A DNA stretch of 64,000 bases, from positions 9,276,374 through 9,340,373 of the forward strand of contig NC_089315.1 in NCBI RefSeq assembly GCF_036669915.1, given 5' to 3'. Positions 32,913-44,924 of the stretch are shown piece after piece. A model generated the notes under the pieces. The model did not search any database and had not been told where the DNA came from. It was given only the letters and a program-made list of their open reading frames with translations. Positions within the stretch are counted from its first letter, which is position 1, and each line of letters opens with the position of its first letter. Source of the stretch: Pocillopora verrucosa (Eukaryota > Cnidaria > Anthozoa > Scleractinia > Pocilloporidae). The translations under genes were made by a program, and so were the position numbers.

Positions 32913-35900
32913 CCACAAAATAGGAGGAAATGCCCTGAATGGCGTCTACGCGTTCCATGTCGCGCAAATTCGCCAGGAGCTGCTCCATGGTAAAAGTTGG
33001 TCTTTGACTTACGATCTCCTCCAGCACTAATGCAGTGGGGCTTTCTGGACAGGGTGGCTGAAGGCTCTGGTACAAATCGCTGGATACCTGACATTCACTA
33101 GCTAGATACTTGTAGTTCTTAATGGGTGAATCATCAGGCCCATTCAGCATGCTTGATATCACTCGCATCAAATCCAAATCATCGAACAAATCCTTAATCG
33201 TCAATGTATCTAACGAAAAAGAGTATTATAGCGTTATTGTAAACAGACTTTTAAAAATACTTTCTGATCAAAATGTCACATGTCCGAGGCATTCCTGAAC
33301 CAATACTCGTGTCTAGTATTTTAACAATTATATTATGAGCTCGAAATGTCTATCATACACGCAAAGAAATCGAGAGAAAATAACCCAAACTCTTTAAGTA
33401 TAAATTTGCTAGTCCTTCACAATTTGATGAGAGGACAGGCTCTCTTTTTATTTTAATTTGTTATAGCTGCACACTGTTAGGGTCTGTTGGGTTACTCACT
33501 CTACTCACTATCTATGACGGATTAATATACAATAAGCTGAATACTACACGTACTTTGATTGGTCCTCTTATGATCTATTGGAGGACGAACGCATAATGAA
33601 CGTCACGATTAACAACATTTTGCCTTTTTATCATATGACACAAATATATCCTATGTTGATACAGAAAGAAGTGTTGTTCATCGTGGTTTTAAACAAATAA
33701 TAAACGTTCAATTGTTTATTTACTGACCAGTCGTATCTTAATAGCTTTGTTGCCTTGGGTCTGTATGATAATAGATCACAAAAGACGTCAAAATGTGGTG
33801 AGAATATCAGTGACACTTTTTTGTTCATACCACATTTTAACGTCATTTGTGATCCATACGTGAGCAGACGCATGGAAACATGGAATCTGTTCTGTCATTA
33901 GTTGGCGAGTGACGCGGCCATTTTGCGAACTACAGCATTCTCATAACTTGCAAAGCAATCTCACTAGAAATTGTCAGCGGATAGGTCCATTGCGCACGTG
34001 CATGATTGTTTTGTGAATGATATTACAATTATGACTACTCGTTTCAAACACACCTTTCATGCTGTCCAGTTTATACTCCACATCATTTCTTTGAATATTT
34101 GTCAAATGTTTCTTGAATATGGCCATGGTCATTGTTGGGTCTCTGCGATAAATGTACTCTATTAGCCCACGGGCTGGATTTTCGTTCTGATTTGCACAAT
34201 CAATCTTTATTTGCTGTAGGTCGTCATGCTCCATACCCAGCTTGAGTCCCAAACTTTGCCATTTGCTGTCTGGTTGATGGTCAAGCTTGAGGAAAACTTC
34301 ACTTAGGATGATTGGATCCTCACTTTGTAAAAAGTCTTTAATCTTGATTTTATCTACCAATGAAAATATTTTTGCATCTCAATTGTCAGTGTTATTACCT
34401 TGCAAAAAACCTTGGTTTTTTGTTGTTGTTTTTGTAAATGAAGGACACCCTGTTAGGTGGGGAAAATATGGAGTAAAGCTGATGGCATATTCTTGAATGA
34501 GAACAGGAAAGGAAAAGAAAGTCAATAAATTGATGGTGGCTCAGCTGTTTTGCCTTTTTTTAATTCCTTCAAACTTCACCTTTAAGATTTTGCTATTGCA
34601 CTAAAAAGTTAACTTTGAGCCTTTTTATTATGAGAAACTGAAAGGAAGGTTATCATTGATTAAATGTTTTGAAGGGCTTTTGCCAATGATTGTCTTCAAA
34701 TATTTATATAATGCAGTTACTTGGGAAATTAAAAGCTGCCTTTTCTTTGTCAGGCTACTTTTGATCTGAAATTTGTGATTCTTTAGTGAATAGTGGCAAA
34801 ATCAAATTTTTGAAGTTAAGCTATGACACATATTTTTAACATACCATCATGACTGTTTAAGTAATTCCTCACTTCAATCATTTTCAGATTGCTTAGGAGG
34901 GCTTTCACATCACCAATCAAGAGGTTTGGATTGCGCGACACTACCACCTCAAATAGTGCTTCAGACTTAGAGAGGCGCTCCTGTGACTGGTCAGTGGAAA
35001 CTCCATTAAGCTCAGCCAAGTACCTCCAGTTTTGAACACGCTTAAAAGATGTATCCAAGAAATAGGAGAGTTTGTCTTTTATGAAGACGCGACCCTCTAA
35101 TATGGTTTTTCCAACCAATGTTTCTGAGACAAGAAAGTTAATGTCATAAGGTAATTGGGAAGTCTAGGTTTAAGGATAAGTAAAGTTTGTTTATTATATT
35201 TTTGTTAGAGGCCACCTCTTTTCATCTTGAAGACACTCGTAAACATTATTTTCTCTTATATCATCATTTACTTCCATTTCCTGTGTTTATGAGGAGACAA
35301 TTAACACTTCTATGGTGGATAGGTGGGGTAGCAGGTGAAGGTAATGGGTAAGGAGTTCAGCTTGACATTTTATGTATCAGCCTTAGTGTACTTTGAATTG
35401 TTAATTTCTCATTTTACAACACTTCTCACTACAACTGTTCTGTGTTCTCACCATGAGGAATTTTAATAACTTAAAAGTAGCAATGGGAGATACACTGCAT
35501 TTTCTTTGTTTGGTTCATGTACATTGAGAGAAATGGTCTCATTGCCATCCTTCAGTTAATTCTACTCTACATCCACCCTTCACTCTTTGCTTCTCACCAT
35601 ACAACACATCAAAGGCATGCACATATGAGTAGTGCTTCCAAAGCAAGGCCTCATCTACCACAGTTGATCAAAATTTTTATAGTTGGTAGCAATCAGCAAG
35701 CCTAACAAGTTGTAGGAGCCTGTTTTCAACCTCTATGAGTGGCTTAGGCCCATTTCAAGATAACCTGCAGAGCAGGCGTAATTTTGGCAAGCGAATGCTC
35801 AGTATTTTCTGAACGAAAATTATGACCGTCATCTTTGATTTTAATGGCAGCGGAGGGGTGGGGCTGAGGGATTGAAGATTGCCCTGTCCTTGCCCCATAC

Positions 35901-38900
35901 CCTCACCGTCCACTCTAATTCCAAATCAAACATAGCCGGTCGGATAAACGATCGCGAGCTTATAGCGTTTGCTTGCCCTAATAAGACGCCTGCACTGTAA
36001 GCTAATTTCAAAACATTTGAGAGGTGGAAGAGTTTCCAACAAGAGATTGAAATACTTTTAACTGTATTGGTGTGGGTCATGAAAAACTGTAAAAGTCTTT
36101 TAATTCTGTTATGTCATTTTTCAGGCCTGGAAATCTAAGTCAGTTGAGTTTGGAAAATCACGGAAAATGGCTGAAAACGATTTTAATGACAACTAAAAGC
36201 AGGAAATACCACGATCGCTCTTTTGTGTTTACATTCCTTTGAAAAGAAATCATAACTGGTCTTGGAAAACATCAGAGAAGTTTCCTAGAAAGAAATTTAA
36301 TTTTTACTCATAAACAGAAGGGAATGGGCCCTGGTCTTAGGGATGTTAAGTACCTTCGTTGAGAGGAATCGGCTCCAACACACTTTGGCAGTGAAAGAGC
36401 CTCCTTTGTGCCCTGGGTGTCAACTGCTCACTTAAAGACTTCTTGAGTAAATCTCTGTTGTGTGATGTGTAAGACATCTCCTGTGGTTCATTTTGACTTC
36501 CAACAATCTGTTCTAAGTGCATCGGAAATGGTAAGAATTAGTGCATTATATGGAAGCCATGTACATCAATCATAGACTTAAAAGCGAGTTAGCTTAAAAG
36601 AAAATAGCAGACAGTATTTAAAGGTTTGAGGAAAATTGTAAGTATTAAGTATGATAACAAGTAAGCTTTAAATTATAATTAGAATAAAGATCGTTGAAAA
36701 GTCACTGAAATTTGGCTTATTTTGGATAGAACTGAGAGAGTAAAAAAAAGAAGAAAATTTTAATAATTTTTGGAGAACAGAGGTGACAAAGCCCAACAGA
36801 GACTCCTGTTGATGAAAGTGGTTAATCCATGTATCACCAAGTTAAAAGAAGAACAAAAACTGGAAGTTACAGTCTTGATTCATCCATAAAAACCCTAGAT
36901 ACTAACTGATACAGAATTTAGTGTTAAAGCCTGGCAAAAGTGCTCTGAGGTCTGCGTCACCTCTGTTCGCTAAAATTCTTAAGTACGTTCTTACTATTTC
37001 TTATGGTGACTTGTAACATGAGATTCTTGTCGGTTTTGTTTTGGTTATGGTCCTCAGGGTTATGGGTAGCCTCAGTCGATAAGGCCTGTCTTGGAACGTC
37101 GTTATCTGCAAAGTGAAATGTCCATTGCAAAAACAACTTTGCATTGCACAAAACATTAGCGAAACTTAACCTCTGTCATTTCATGCCAGAGTTTGTTACC
37201 TCGTCTTGTTCTCTGTTGGATTACGTTTCAAACTTTTAAACTGATCTGCACTGTTCATGAAAGTTGAAAGTGCTAGAAGTGAAACTCAGTAACAAGAGCA
37301 AATCAATTGCTGATGATACAAATTACTTTTGCAATTAAAAATTTAGTGAGGGAACTATTGAAGATATGACCCCCACAGTTGAACTGCAATTAAGGCGGCA
37401 TATACAGAAAAGGATCCTGAGAAAACAAATTTAGGTAATTCTTCGTCAGGATTTGAACCCGTGCCTCCCAGATATTTAATTGAGCGCTACAACCATTTAA
37501 GGTATGAAGCCATTGTTGGTCACTTTTTTTCAGGTTTGTTTTCTGTAATTTATTTATTTCAGCTCCTTTGCGAGTCCTCAACAATATAATTCGTATCATT
37601 CACTCAGTTTCCGATTGTACGACTGGGGGTATTATTCCATCTCTTTTTTTAATTTTCATCATCTTGTTGCTATATATCAAACAAACTGCCTATTGTGAAT
37701 ATGAAAGCGATCTTCGTGGTAATGAACACTACTTGAGCAGTAGTGAAAATAAGGCCTGAAAAAAATTCAGGCCTGTGCAGGATTTGAACCTATGACCTCT
37801 GCGATACCGGCGCAGTAAAAACTGTCTATTGTTGTCTATTGTTGTGCAGTAGAAGATTATGTGATGATCAAAATATCATACTTTTAATTTTGTCAAACAA
37901 AATGATACGGATGAATTATCTGGACAAGCTGTAGCATTTCTAAGTATATTACTGTTTAAGTGACGTGTTTCGCTGTGACTGTTTTCAATAAGCGAAAGTT
38001 TTCCAATCGAATCCACTTACTAGTATATCGATCGCGTAACGCGACGGTGTGGGTGTACTTTTAATATATATACGGCATATTTTTTAAGAGTATCAGATGT
38101 TTGTCTAGAAATGTCAAGCGATTGTAATAAAATATTTGTTTTTTTTTTAGTTGACAATTGTTCAGAGCTTACGTATACTGAAAAATCGCTCGGTTGTCGC
38201 CACGCGACATTTAACAAATTCTCGCAGATAACTTCTCATCAACGTGTTGAGTACATTCGATGTTTGTTTCGGAATGCCAAGCGAATTTGAAAAAAATTTC
38301 ACGTTTAACGTGATGGATTTTTTAGTGGACAAATTTTCTTAGCTTACTGATGCTCGGAAACGGCATCTAGAATTTCTAAGTGTGGAAAACCAGCGATTTT
38401 ACGGTATGCACAGTCTCTGAAAATTCTTCCACTCAAAAAGACAAAATAAATCTTAACTTGGCATTTCTGAACAAATTTTGCATATTTCCGTCAGGTCCAA
38501 TTTTCTGACTGCCAGGCATTTAGTCTACTGGAGACCGAGCCCGGTAGTCTTATCAGAACCGTATAATCTTTGACTGTATATGCACAAGCTCGGCAAATTC
38601 GTCCACTAAAAACCAAAATAATTTTTGGAATCGCGCCACATTTTTAAACAATGACTTTTACTCTTAAGAACTTTGAAAGAACCTTTCAGTGAAAATTCTG
38701 TGAACATTTTGCAAGGACGGAAACCTGTATTTATTGAAATAATTTGGTTTTCTAAGCTAAAAAGTTATTTATTTGTCTTCGTTCAGTCTATCCACGAAAA
38801 GTTTTCTTCTAAGCCTCGTTGATCATATTAATTGAAGGAATATTCAAGAAAAGGAAGTCATCAAATTGTGGTTTAATAATAACATACCTTGGAGGTAATC

Positions 38901-39647
38901 AGGTAAAAACAATGGATGGATCTCATCAGTATCACTAAACGCAAGAAATCCAACGACGTATCCGTCTTCGTTTAGGATGACTGAGCCTTTCGGTCTCTCT
39001 GTTGGCTGGAAGTCGTCTAACTTTTTTAGTTTAGCTTTGTTGCCGTGGGGGTGTAGATAGTACGAGCCACGTTCGTCTACAGAGAGGACGTAACATGCGA
39101 CGTGAAACTTCCCTGTCGCGTCATTTGCCACCAAGACATGGCAAATGAGCTCGATCTTGGTGTCTTTTACCTTCGTTTTTCTTTGTGCCTGATAGCATGA
39201 TTGGGATCGATTTGATGCCCAATCATTTCGGGATATGAATTGTGGAAACAACGTTTCCTTGTGCAATGATTCTGTCGGAAATAACATGAGACTTGACGCT
39301 TCATTAGAAAGATGCTGCATTTCCATGAACTCGACACCGACAAGGCTGAATTTTTCAGTGTTGCGTTTATACCACTTGTCGGGTAGGAATTCTACCCTCC
39401 AAGGTGTGCTGGAGGTTAAATCCGCTTTAGAAACTACTTCACTGGTTGTAGCTACCACTGTTTTGTAGTTTTTTTGTTCGACCGACGCCGCGTTCTGACT
39501 AGGGTCTGGCGGACTTTCCTTTTGCGACGAAGGGTATTTTATGATCGATGCACCCCCAATGGTCACAAAACAGTTTCCTTGAACTCTTTTTCGGACTATG
39601 CCCATAGAAAGTGAAATATCTACACTCTCCGAGCCTCCTTCAGCCAT
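32913..39647 (-). CDS. Trypsin-like (probable pseudoprotease) + tandem Death-domain protein, block 2
   Basis: Paralogue of the block 1 gene. Exon 1 is 39647-38888 (ATG, MAEGGSESVDISLSMGIVRK, 253 codons plus one base), with trypsin-like landmarks ASIIKYPSS, VVATTSEVVSKADL and KGSVILNEDGYVVGFLAF and the same replaced catalytic positions. Death-domain exons are 35123-34845 (93 codons, NWRYLAELNGVSTD), 34353-34054 (100 codons, KWQSLGLKLGMEHDD) and 33209-32913 (99 codons, NYKYLASECQVSSD), all phase 1 at both ends. The linker exon orthologous to 11767-11934 is at 36354-36521, same length and open, but its acceptor AG has become GA (CAG to CGA), so it may be skipped. No equivalent of linker exon 11393-11545 was found. 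The last exon is not seen. A SINE and other repeats lie in intron 1. Confidence 0.65.
33774..33854. repeat. 81-bp inverted repeat (MITE-like)
   Basis: GATCACAAAAGACGTCAAAA at the left is mirrored by TTTTAACGTCATTTGTGATC at the right, with arms of about 27 bases. It lies in the intron between Death-domain exons of the block 2 gene. Confidence 0.6.
36354..36521 (-). pseudogene. Block 2 linker exon with lost splice acceptor
   Basis: The reverse strand reads HLEQIVGSQNEPQEMSYTSH then NRDLLKKSLSEQLTP with donor GAAG|GTACTT, same 168 nt as the block 1 exon (HLEQMVGNQNEPQEMSY). Upstream, TTTTCAG|TG of block 1 is TTTCCGA|TG here, so no AG remains at the junction. Reading frame is still open, so the change is recent or the exon is skipped without frame damage (168 nt is a multiple of three). 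Confidence 0.55.
37690..37822 (-). mobile_element. 5'-truncated tRNA-derived SINE with target duplication
   Basis: On the reverse strand it runs from CGCAGAGGTCATAGGTTCAA (box B) through the hairpin AGGCCTGAATTTTTTTCAGG to AGTGTTCATTACCACGAAGA. It is flanked by AAACTGCCTATTG and AAACTGTCTATTG. Block 1 has the uninterrupted target (AAACAGTCTATTGGTGTGCA near 13131), so this insertion postdates the block duplication. Confidence 0.65.
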
Positions 39648-39772
39648 ATTTCAAGCGGACAGCGATCTAGCGATTGCGGAAGTGTAGAGGGACAATGAAT
39701 CAATTGCATTTGACTGCATCGAGCTTGTGATTGACGAAGAGATCATAGAGACGAGGCAGATGTGATGTGACG

Positions 39773-39780
39773 TGACGTCA
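39773..39780. promoter_or_regulatory. CRE-type palindrome upstream of the block 2 trypsin/Death gene
   Basis: A perfect TGACGTCA, 126 bases upstream of the reverse-strand ATG at 39647. Its counterpart in block 1 is at 18466-18473. Confidence 0.4.
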
Positions 39781-40463
39781 GGTAAAGTGGCGTAAATGGG
39801 GAGATCAAGAAATTGCAGAAAACGAAGTCTCTTATGTGGATGTTTCATGCGGTCAGTGTAGAAAAACGTAAGGAACAAGGAACATAAATTACGTATCGAT
39901 TAGGAAAGCCATTTTTTTCTTAAGTTATTCTTTCTGATGTCGTTGTTGTCTTAAAGAGCCTCATTTGCTGCTCATTGCGAGTGAAAGTCATTCCTTGCCC
40001 ACCCACGTTGTCGTGACCGAGACGGATGACGTAAGAACGTAGTGTCTTTTCCTTGCGCCCTCCATAACTGCGTCATGAATCTATCGCGAGGTACATACTG
40101 CACAGCCATTCTGTGACAATTTTACGCATCATCCATCTCACATCCGTTTCAGGCTTTTTCCTCAGAAAAAAAAAGTTATCGACCAATTTTTCTTGAACTT
40201 TCCTTTAATGTTCCCAATCAATGTCCGTGTCGAAAAACAAAAAAAATAGGTCTCCGTGCTTGTTTAAGAAATACGATGGACCAAACTTATACCCCATTCA
40301 CACCAAAGCTTAAACATGTTTAAATCTTGTTTTACTAAACTGGTTTTATTAAAATACCTGTTCATACCGCGGGCGCGTGTAACCAAACATGTTTAAAACC
40401 GTGTTTAATAAAACTACCGAAATGAGGTTGTTTAACTTTCGTGTTTAACTAAACACATTAAAG

Positions 40464-41473
40464 ATGGCGGTTGCCAAAAAAACCCGCGGAAGGATTTGGG
40501 AAAATCAGGAAACGTTATTGTTACTACAGAAGTGGGGGGACGAAAATATACAAATGAAGTTAATATCTTGAACCAGAAAGAGGCCTATATGGCAAGAAAT
40601 AAGTGATTTTATTCGAGCGGCAGGCTACGAAGACCGTGATGAAGATGCCTGCAAAACAAGAGTACACACATTAGTAAGTGCGTATCGCTCCTACAAAGAC
40701 GAATGCGAGAAGACCGGAAACGGGACTCCAAAGAGGAAGCCGGCGTTTTTCGACGAAGTCAATGAATTTCTCTTAAAAAAACCATGTACCAAACCGAAGG
40801 TTGTGGTAAATTCTTCAAAAATTATCATTGAGACGGACAACGAAGAAGAAGACAATGAAAAAATTGAGAACGATGAACCAAACGAAGAGTTGCCTTCCTT
40901 CAGCGGCGGCACCAGCGTCGGCAGCAACAACAAAACAGTCAGCAAATTTCCTCAAACAAACAAGGGTGAATGTTTGACAGGTGAGCTTTAAAAACTTTCG
41001 CTGATTGGGGGGTCAGACAATAGGCCAAGAAAATGTTTCAATATCGGCGCCTACGTTGTCTGTAATCTCTAACAAAATTTCTTGATAATTTTACTTCCAA
41101 GATGAGTAGAGTTGAACAAAAATATTGAGATAAGTATTGGCTCAAACAGCCTTCCACATGATTCATTCATGATTTATTCTCGACTTTAACTTCTGCCTTT
41201 AAAGATTTCTTGTATTCCTTCACAGAAAGAACAACAGATGTTGGCAAGCCATTTTTCAAACCCGCTACGAAGAAGCGGAAGGTGTCAACGACGTATGCCT
41301 TAATACAAATTGACAAGGCGTTGGAGGCATTTGTTTCCTATCAACAAGCTGCTGATAGGAGTTTTCTTGCCGCAGAGGAGGCTCGCGAAAGACGAGAAGA
41401 AGAAAGGGAGGAGAGAAGAAGGAAGGAAGACCAGGAGTTTCTACTGAAATTGGCGCAGGTACTTCGAAAATAA
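40464..41473 (+). pseudogene. Harbinger Myb/SANT-like DNA-binding protein, in-frame stop
   Basis: Exon 1 40464-40980 begins MAVAKKTRGRIWENQE and contains a trihelix/SANT-like domain (WENQETLLLLQKW ... RPIWQEISDFIRAAGY ... CKTRVHTLVSAYRSYKD). A TGA at 40569-40571 interrupts it after 35 codons, otherwise the frame stays open. Exon 1 ends ACAG|GTGAGC (phase 1) and joins exon 2 at 41226-41473, which has a nuclear localisation signal (KKRKV), a Gln/Ala segment and a long charged C-terminal coiled coil (EEAREREE-type) ending LAQVLRK. In Harbinger elements this partner delivers the transposase to the nucleus and DNA ends. Confidence 0.7.
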
Positions 41474-41798
41474 AAAGTACGTGTCTTCAACAATTTAATT
41501 TGCGCTCGTACTTGCGACAGTTTCAGTTGGTTTAGTTTTCGGCTTTATTTATGCTGTAAGTTGAACGATGTTTCACGAAAGCTAATGGCCGATTCCCAGT
41601 CGTTGGAGAAGGTGCAAGAAAAAAAAGAAAACTATAATGAACTTAACGCTTAGATCATTGATGTTGACATGCTCTGGTTAACTTTGCTTTACTTGAACTA
41701 ATTGTCTTCTATAGTTGTCTTCAATTGAATATGCTTTTTTTTTCTTTGAGAAAATAAAAATCGTTTTTTTCCTTTAAGTGTTATTTTTAATTTTCCAG

Positions 41799-42041
41799 CA
41801 GTGCCTAGTTGTTGAGAGGCCGATTAACACTAACCCAGGGTTAAATTTTGATTCAGCTTCTTCATTTCTTTATTCAGGAGTCTTTTTTGGGATAATTTTC
41901 CTTATTCCTTTTAGACTATCTAATCATCAAATTGTAGACAAAAAAAAAGAAAATGGATTTCTTTTTAAATTTTCATATTTGAAATCAAATTTCACACTAA
42001 CCCTGGGTTAAGTTAAGCCACCTTTGAACGACCTGGCCCAG
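41799..42041. mobile_element. MITE nested inside the Harbinger element
   Basis: The ends are imperfect inverted repeats of about 45 bases, each with the self-complementary core TAACCCAGGGTTA (left: GATTAACACTAACCCAGGG; right: AACCCTGGGTTAAGTTAAGC). No ORF. It lies between the convergent genes of the host element. Confidence 0.55.
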
Positions 42042-42634
42042 AGTATTTAAAAAATGCTCCGGCAAATTAATGAAACTGAAATGAATATTTTTGTGCACAG
42101 TGGTTAGGATCTTTTGGAAAAATTGATTTAATATTTGAAATAAAGTTTTGATCCACCTTTAAATTGATGAAATTTGTTTCTGAGGTTCCATCAGTTGTTC
42201 AGAGAGAGAGGGTCATATGAATGATGTCTTTTAAGTCTCCTTGATAAATTTACAACAGAACTGAACACTTTGATCGAAAAGCTGAGATCGTCCCCCTCCT
42301 TCTTTATGCCTACATCTTGCACTCAAATTAGTATTTTATGTGAACATGTAGTATGCATGGCTAAATTAGCATATGTCACACCATGGGTTTCAAACTACTC
42401 CCTAATTTTTTAGCATAATTTCAGTGCTAATGTTTATTTCACATGTGAAATAGCAAACTTGCAATGACTGCATCTTTAATTGTTCTCAGATGGTGTCCAG
42501 GGTTTGAAATGTACAAAAAAAATGTGGGGGTTTCAAAGAATACCGCAGACAATCAAAGTTTGCCATCAGTAATTTTAATTTACACAATTGACAATTTACT
42601 TTTCAAATCTCATTTATACATGAGACTGCTGCAA

Positions 42635-43295
42635 CTACCGGTAGTTAGATAACGGCGTAATCTGGGGAAAGCCCGCGCGACTTTTAAAACCTTCAATTTT
42701 TTCTTGGACTTCATGTTGATTTTGGGGAACGTTTATATAATTGGGAAGAAGAACGTTCACTATCACCTCGCATACCTGTCGCACAATACCACAAACAGTG
42801 GATTTTCCGACACCAAATAGATTTCCGATCGTTCGAAAGTGAGCCGTGTCCGCAAGCCAATATAATGTTATGGCAACTCGATGACGCACTGGCTTTCCTG
42901 TAATTGGTGTCCCTTTTAGAGATATGTGGCGAAAGTTCTCGGCAAAGGCGATTTAATGCTTCTTTAGACATGCGAAAATTCTCATTCCAGTCCTTTTCTT
43001 CCCAATCTTGGCAAGTCTCTTCCCAAAATATCTGCGACTGGGATTTTAGCCAAATACGGCGAACAGGAAGATGTTGGAGAAGAAATCGAAGCAAAAAACG
43101 AAAAAACAATGATGAAACGAGACGTCTCCGACGGACATAACGATTAAACCATCTCTCTGCGTTTCTCTGTCGGTTTTGTGTAATTCTGAGGTTTTCCCTT
43201 AGCCGTGACTGCGCCAACAACAGCAGGATATTGTGATTTAAACTGACCGCCATTTTGATTGCGTCCTTAATTTTGTTGGCAACAATTAATATCAA
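42635..43295 (-). pseudogene. Truncated, frameshifted Harbinger transposase
   Basis: The reverse strand encodes the N-terminal helical region of a Harbinger-type transposase: RRIWLKSQSQIFWEE, NENFRMSKEALNRLCRELSP then, after a one-base frameshift near 42910, GTPITGKPVRHRVAITLYWL, FRTIGNLFGVGKSTVCGIVR and QEKIEGFKSRAGFPQ. Intact relatives continue from GFP directly into the catalytic DDE domain; here that half is missing and AT-rich sequence follows. Start codon uncertain. Confidence 0.7.
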
Positions 43296-43937
43296 AACGA
43301 GGCTGCGTAATACCTAACCCAGTCTGCAGTGTGAACGGTTCTTGAGCAACACGTTTTATAAAACCATGTTTGAAAAAACTACGTTTAATGAAACTTGTTT
43401 AAATTGGTGTGAACAGGGCATTAGCTCCATTTAGGTCTGTACTTGCACTTGTCATTCGCGTCATTTCATCAGTTCAAGGTTCATTTTGCGGTACCTGAAA
43501 GATAGGGTTTTAAGTAACCATTGTAAAAAAACTTGATAGGTCGAAATTCTTGAGAATATGGAACAATTTGGTATATAATTTGGAAAATCACGCAATTTCA
43601 AACGACATCGACTCGAAACGCCCCTGTCGTTGCTTTCAAGGTCATAAGTTGTATCCTCGAGCAACGGGCTTCGTGCACACTCTTAGTTGTATGTTTTTTT
43701 CTCTTAAATGACTCATTTTTAACTTCTCCAATTTAAAGGCTATAATTACTCGGGCTTCCGTAGGAAAGCCCGAGGATATTTAGCAACACACGTGAAAAAA
43801 TATTGTATTTTCGCGTGTGTTGATATAGCCAATCAGCTGCTGACACGTCACTCGCCTTTGGCGCCACTCGGTTAGGTTGCTGAATGAACAGCAAAGCCTT
43901 CACGATTCTCAACACAACACTTTTCACCACTACCTAA

Positions 43938-44109
43938 AGGCCTATTTACACGGCACGACTTTGTCGCATGCGACAAGCTTACGACAGGCCTACGACATGA
44001 CTTAAGAGTCGTAAGCGAGTTGTAGGTTTGATTTACACGAAACAATTCGTGTCGTAAGCCTGTCGTAAGCTTGTCGCATGCGACAAAGTCGTACCGTGTA
44101 AATAGGCCC
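43938..44109. mobile_element. 172-bp Harbinger-like MITE with TAA target duplication
   Basis: Ends AGGCCTATTTACACGGCACG and the inverse CGTACCGTGTAAATAGGCCC form arms of about 55 bases containing GTCGCATGCGACAAGC. TAA flanks both sides (43935-43937 and 44110-44112). A related SINE end at 44355 shows the uninterrupted CTACCTAAGTAGTG, which supports a 3-bp duplication. Confidence 0.75.
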
Positions 44110-44251
44110 TAAGTAGTGTTCATTACTGCGAAGATCGCTTTCATATTCACGTCTTTAACCGCAGTTCAAATATATGACTTCCATATATTCACAACCGTTT
44201 ATTCACCACTTCACGGGTTTATTTGTAACCAACACAGTATTGAGTTTCCGG

Positions 44252-44420
44252 TTGGCTTGTTAGCTCAGTTGGTAGAGCACTGTACCGGTATCGCATAGGT
44301 CATGGATTCAAATCCCGTACAGGCCTGAATTTTTTTTTTTCAGGCCTTCTTTTCACTACTACCTAAGTAGTGTTCATTACTGCGAAGATCGCTTTCTTAT
44401 TCACGACAAGGTAGTTTGTC
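44252..44420 (+). mobile_element. tRNA-derived SINE
   Basis: The head GGCTTGTTAGCTCAGTTGGT has a good box A, and GGATTCAAATCC is box B. The head runs into a hairpin (AGGCCTGAA ... TTCAGGCCT) and the body TAGTGTTCATTACTGCGAAG. The anticodon arm does not fold as a normal tRNA. A sister copy is at 44925-45110. Confidence 0.6.
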
Positions 44421-44924
44421 TGAACTTTCTCGGATTCTGGCGGGTAAAACACCAAAATATCCGGTCGAGTTGAACACGAGAAGAGAAATTCCATAACTAC
44501 AAGCAACCACGTATTATTTTGTTTATCATATAAACACAATTGCCCTTTACTGAGAAGAAAAGCCCTCTTCATATGGATATGGATTTTATAGCGTTTTAGA
44601 CACCATAATTCGAGAAAGCTCCGACAAACAACTTATATTTAGAATCGCGAAGATCGCGAAGGCTTTGCCGTTCATTCACCAACCTGACCGAGCGGCGCCA
44701 AAGGCGAGTGAGGTATAAGCAGCTAATTGGCTATATCAACACACGTTAAAAATACGATATTTTTCACGTGTGTTGTTACGGCTTTTCCTCTGAGCCGGAA
44801 ATCCCTGTATAACACCGCAGTTTATGCGATTTTTACGCGTGAAGTGATGAATAGACGGCTAAGAATATATGAAAGTCACGGATTTATTTGGAACCAACAT
44901 AATGACCAGCTCCCAGTTGGTTTG

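Larger units (their letters stand above)
40290..43420. mobile_element. PIF/Harbinger DNA transposon (3131 bp) with TTA target duplication
   Basis: Ends are TACCCCATTCACACCAA and the inverse TTGGTGTGAACAGGGCA, flanked by TTA at 40287-40289 and 43421-43423. Block 1 shows the uninterrupted site near 19029 (CAAATCTAGCCCCATTT). Subterminal TTAAACATGTTTAAA-like motifs recur. Inside are the two convergent genes expected of this superfamily: a forward Myb/SANT-like DNA-binding gene and a reverse transposase, both damaged. A MITE is nested between them (41799-42041). The transposase lacks its catalytic half, so the element cannot move by itself. Confidence 0.85.
43757..44785. mobile_element. Inverted-repeat element (~125-bp arms) hosting SINE and MITE insertions
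   Basis: Sequence at about 43775-43905 (CACACGTGAAAAAATATTGT, ATAGCCAATCAGCTGCTGAC, GCCTTTGGCGCCACTCGGTT) is repeated in inverse orientation at about 44657-44780. Between the arms lie a Harbinger-like MITE and a SINE, so the original element was much shorter. No transposase. Confidence 0.6.

Noticed and set aside
42464..42652. Remaining catalytic exon of the Harbinger transposase
   Set aside because: Both strands from 41480 to 42640 were read for DDE-type segments (e.g. GAIDG-like or HDARVF-like); none seen.
44252..44325. Functional tRNA gene
   Set aside because: Box A and B are present, but the cloverleaf is incomplete and the tRNA-like head continues into a repeated SINE body.
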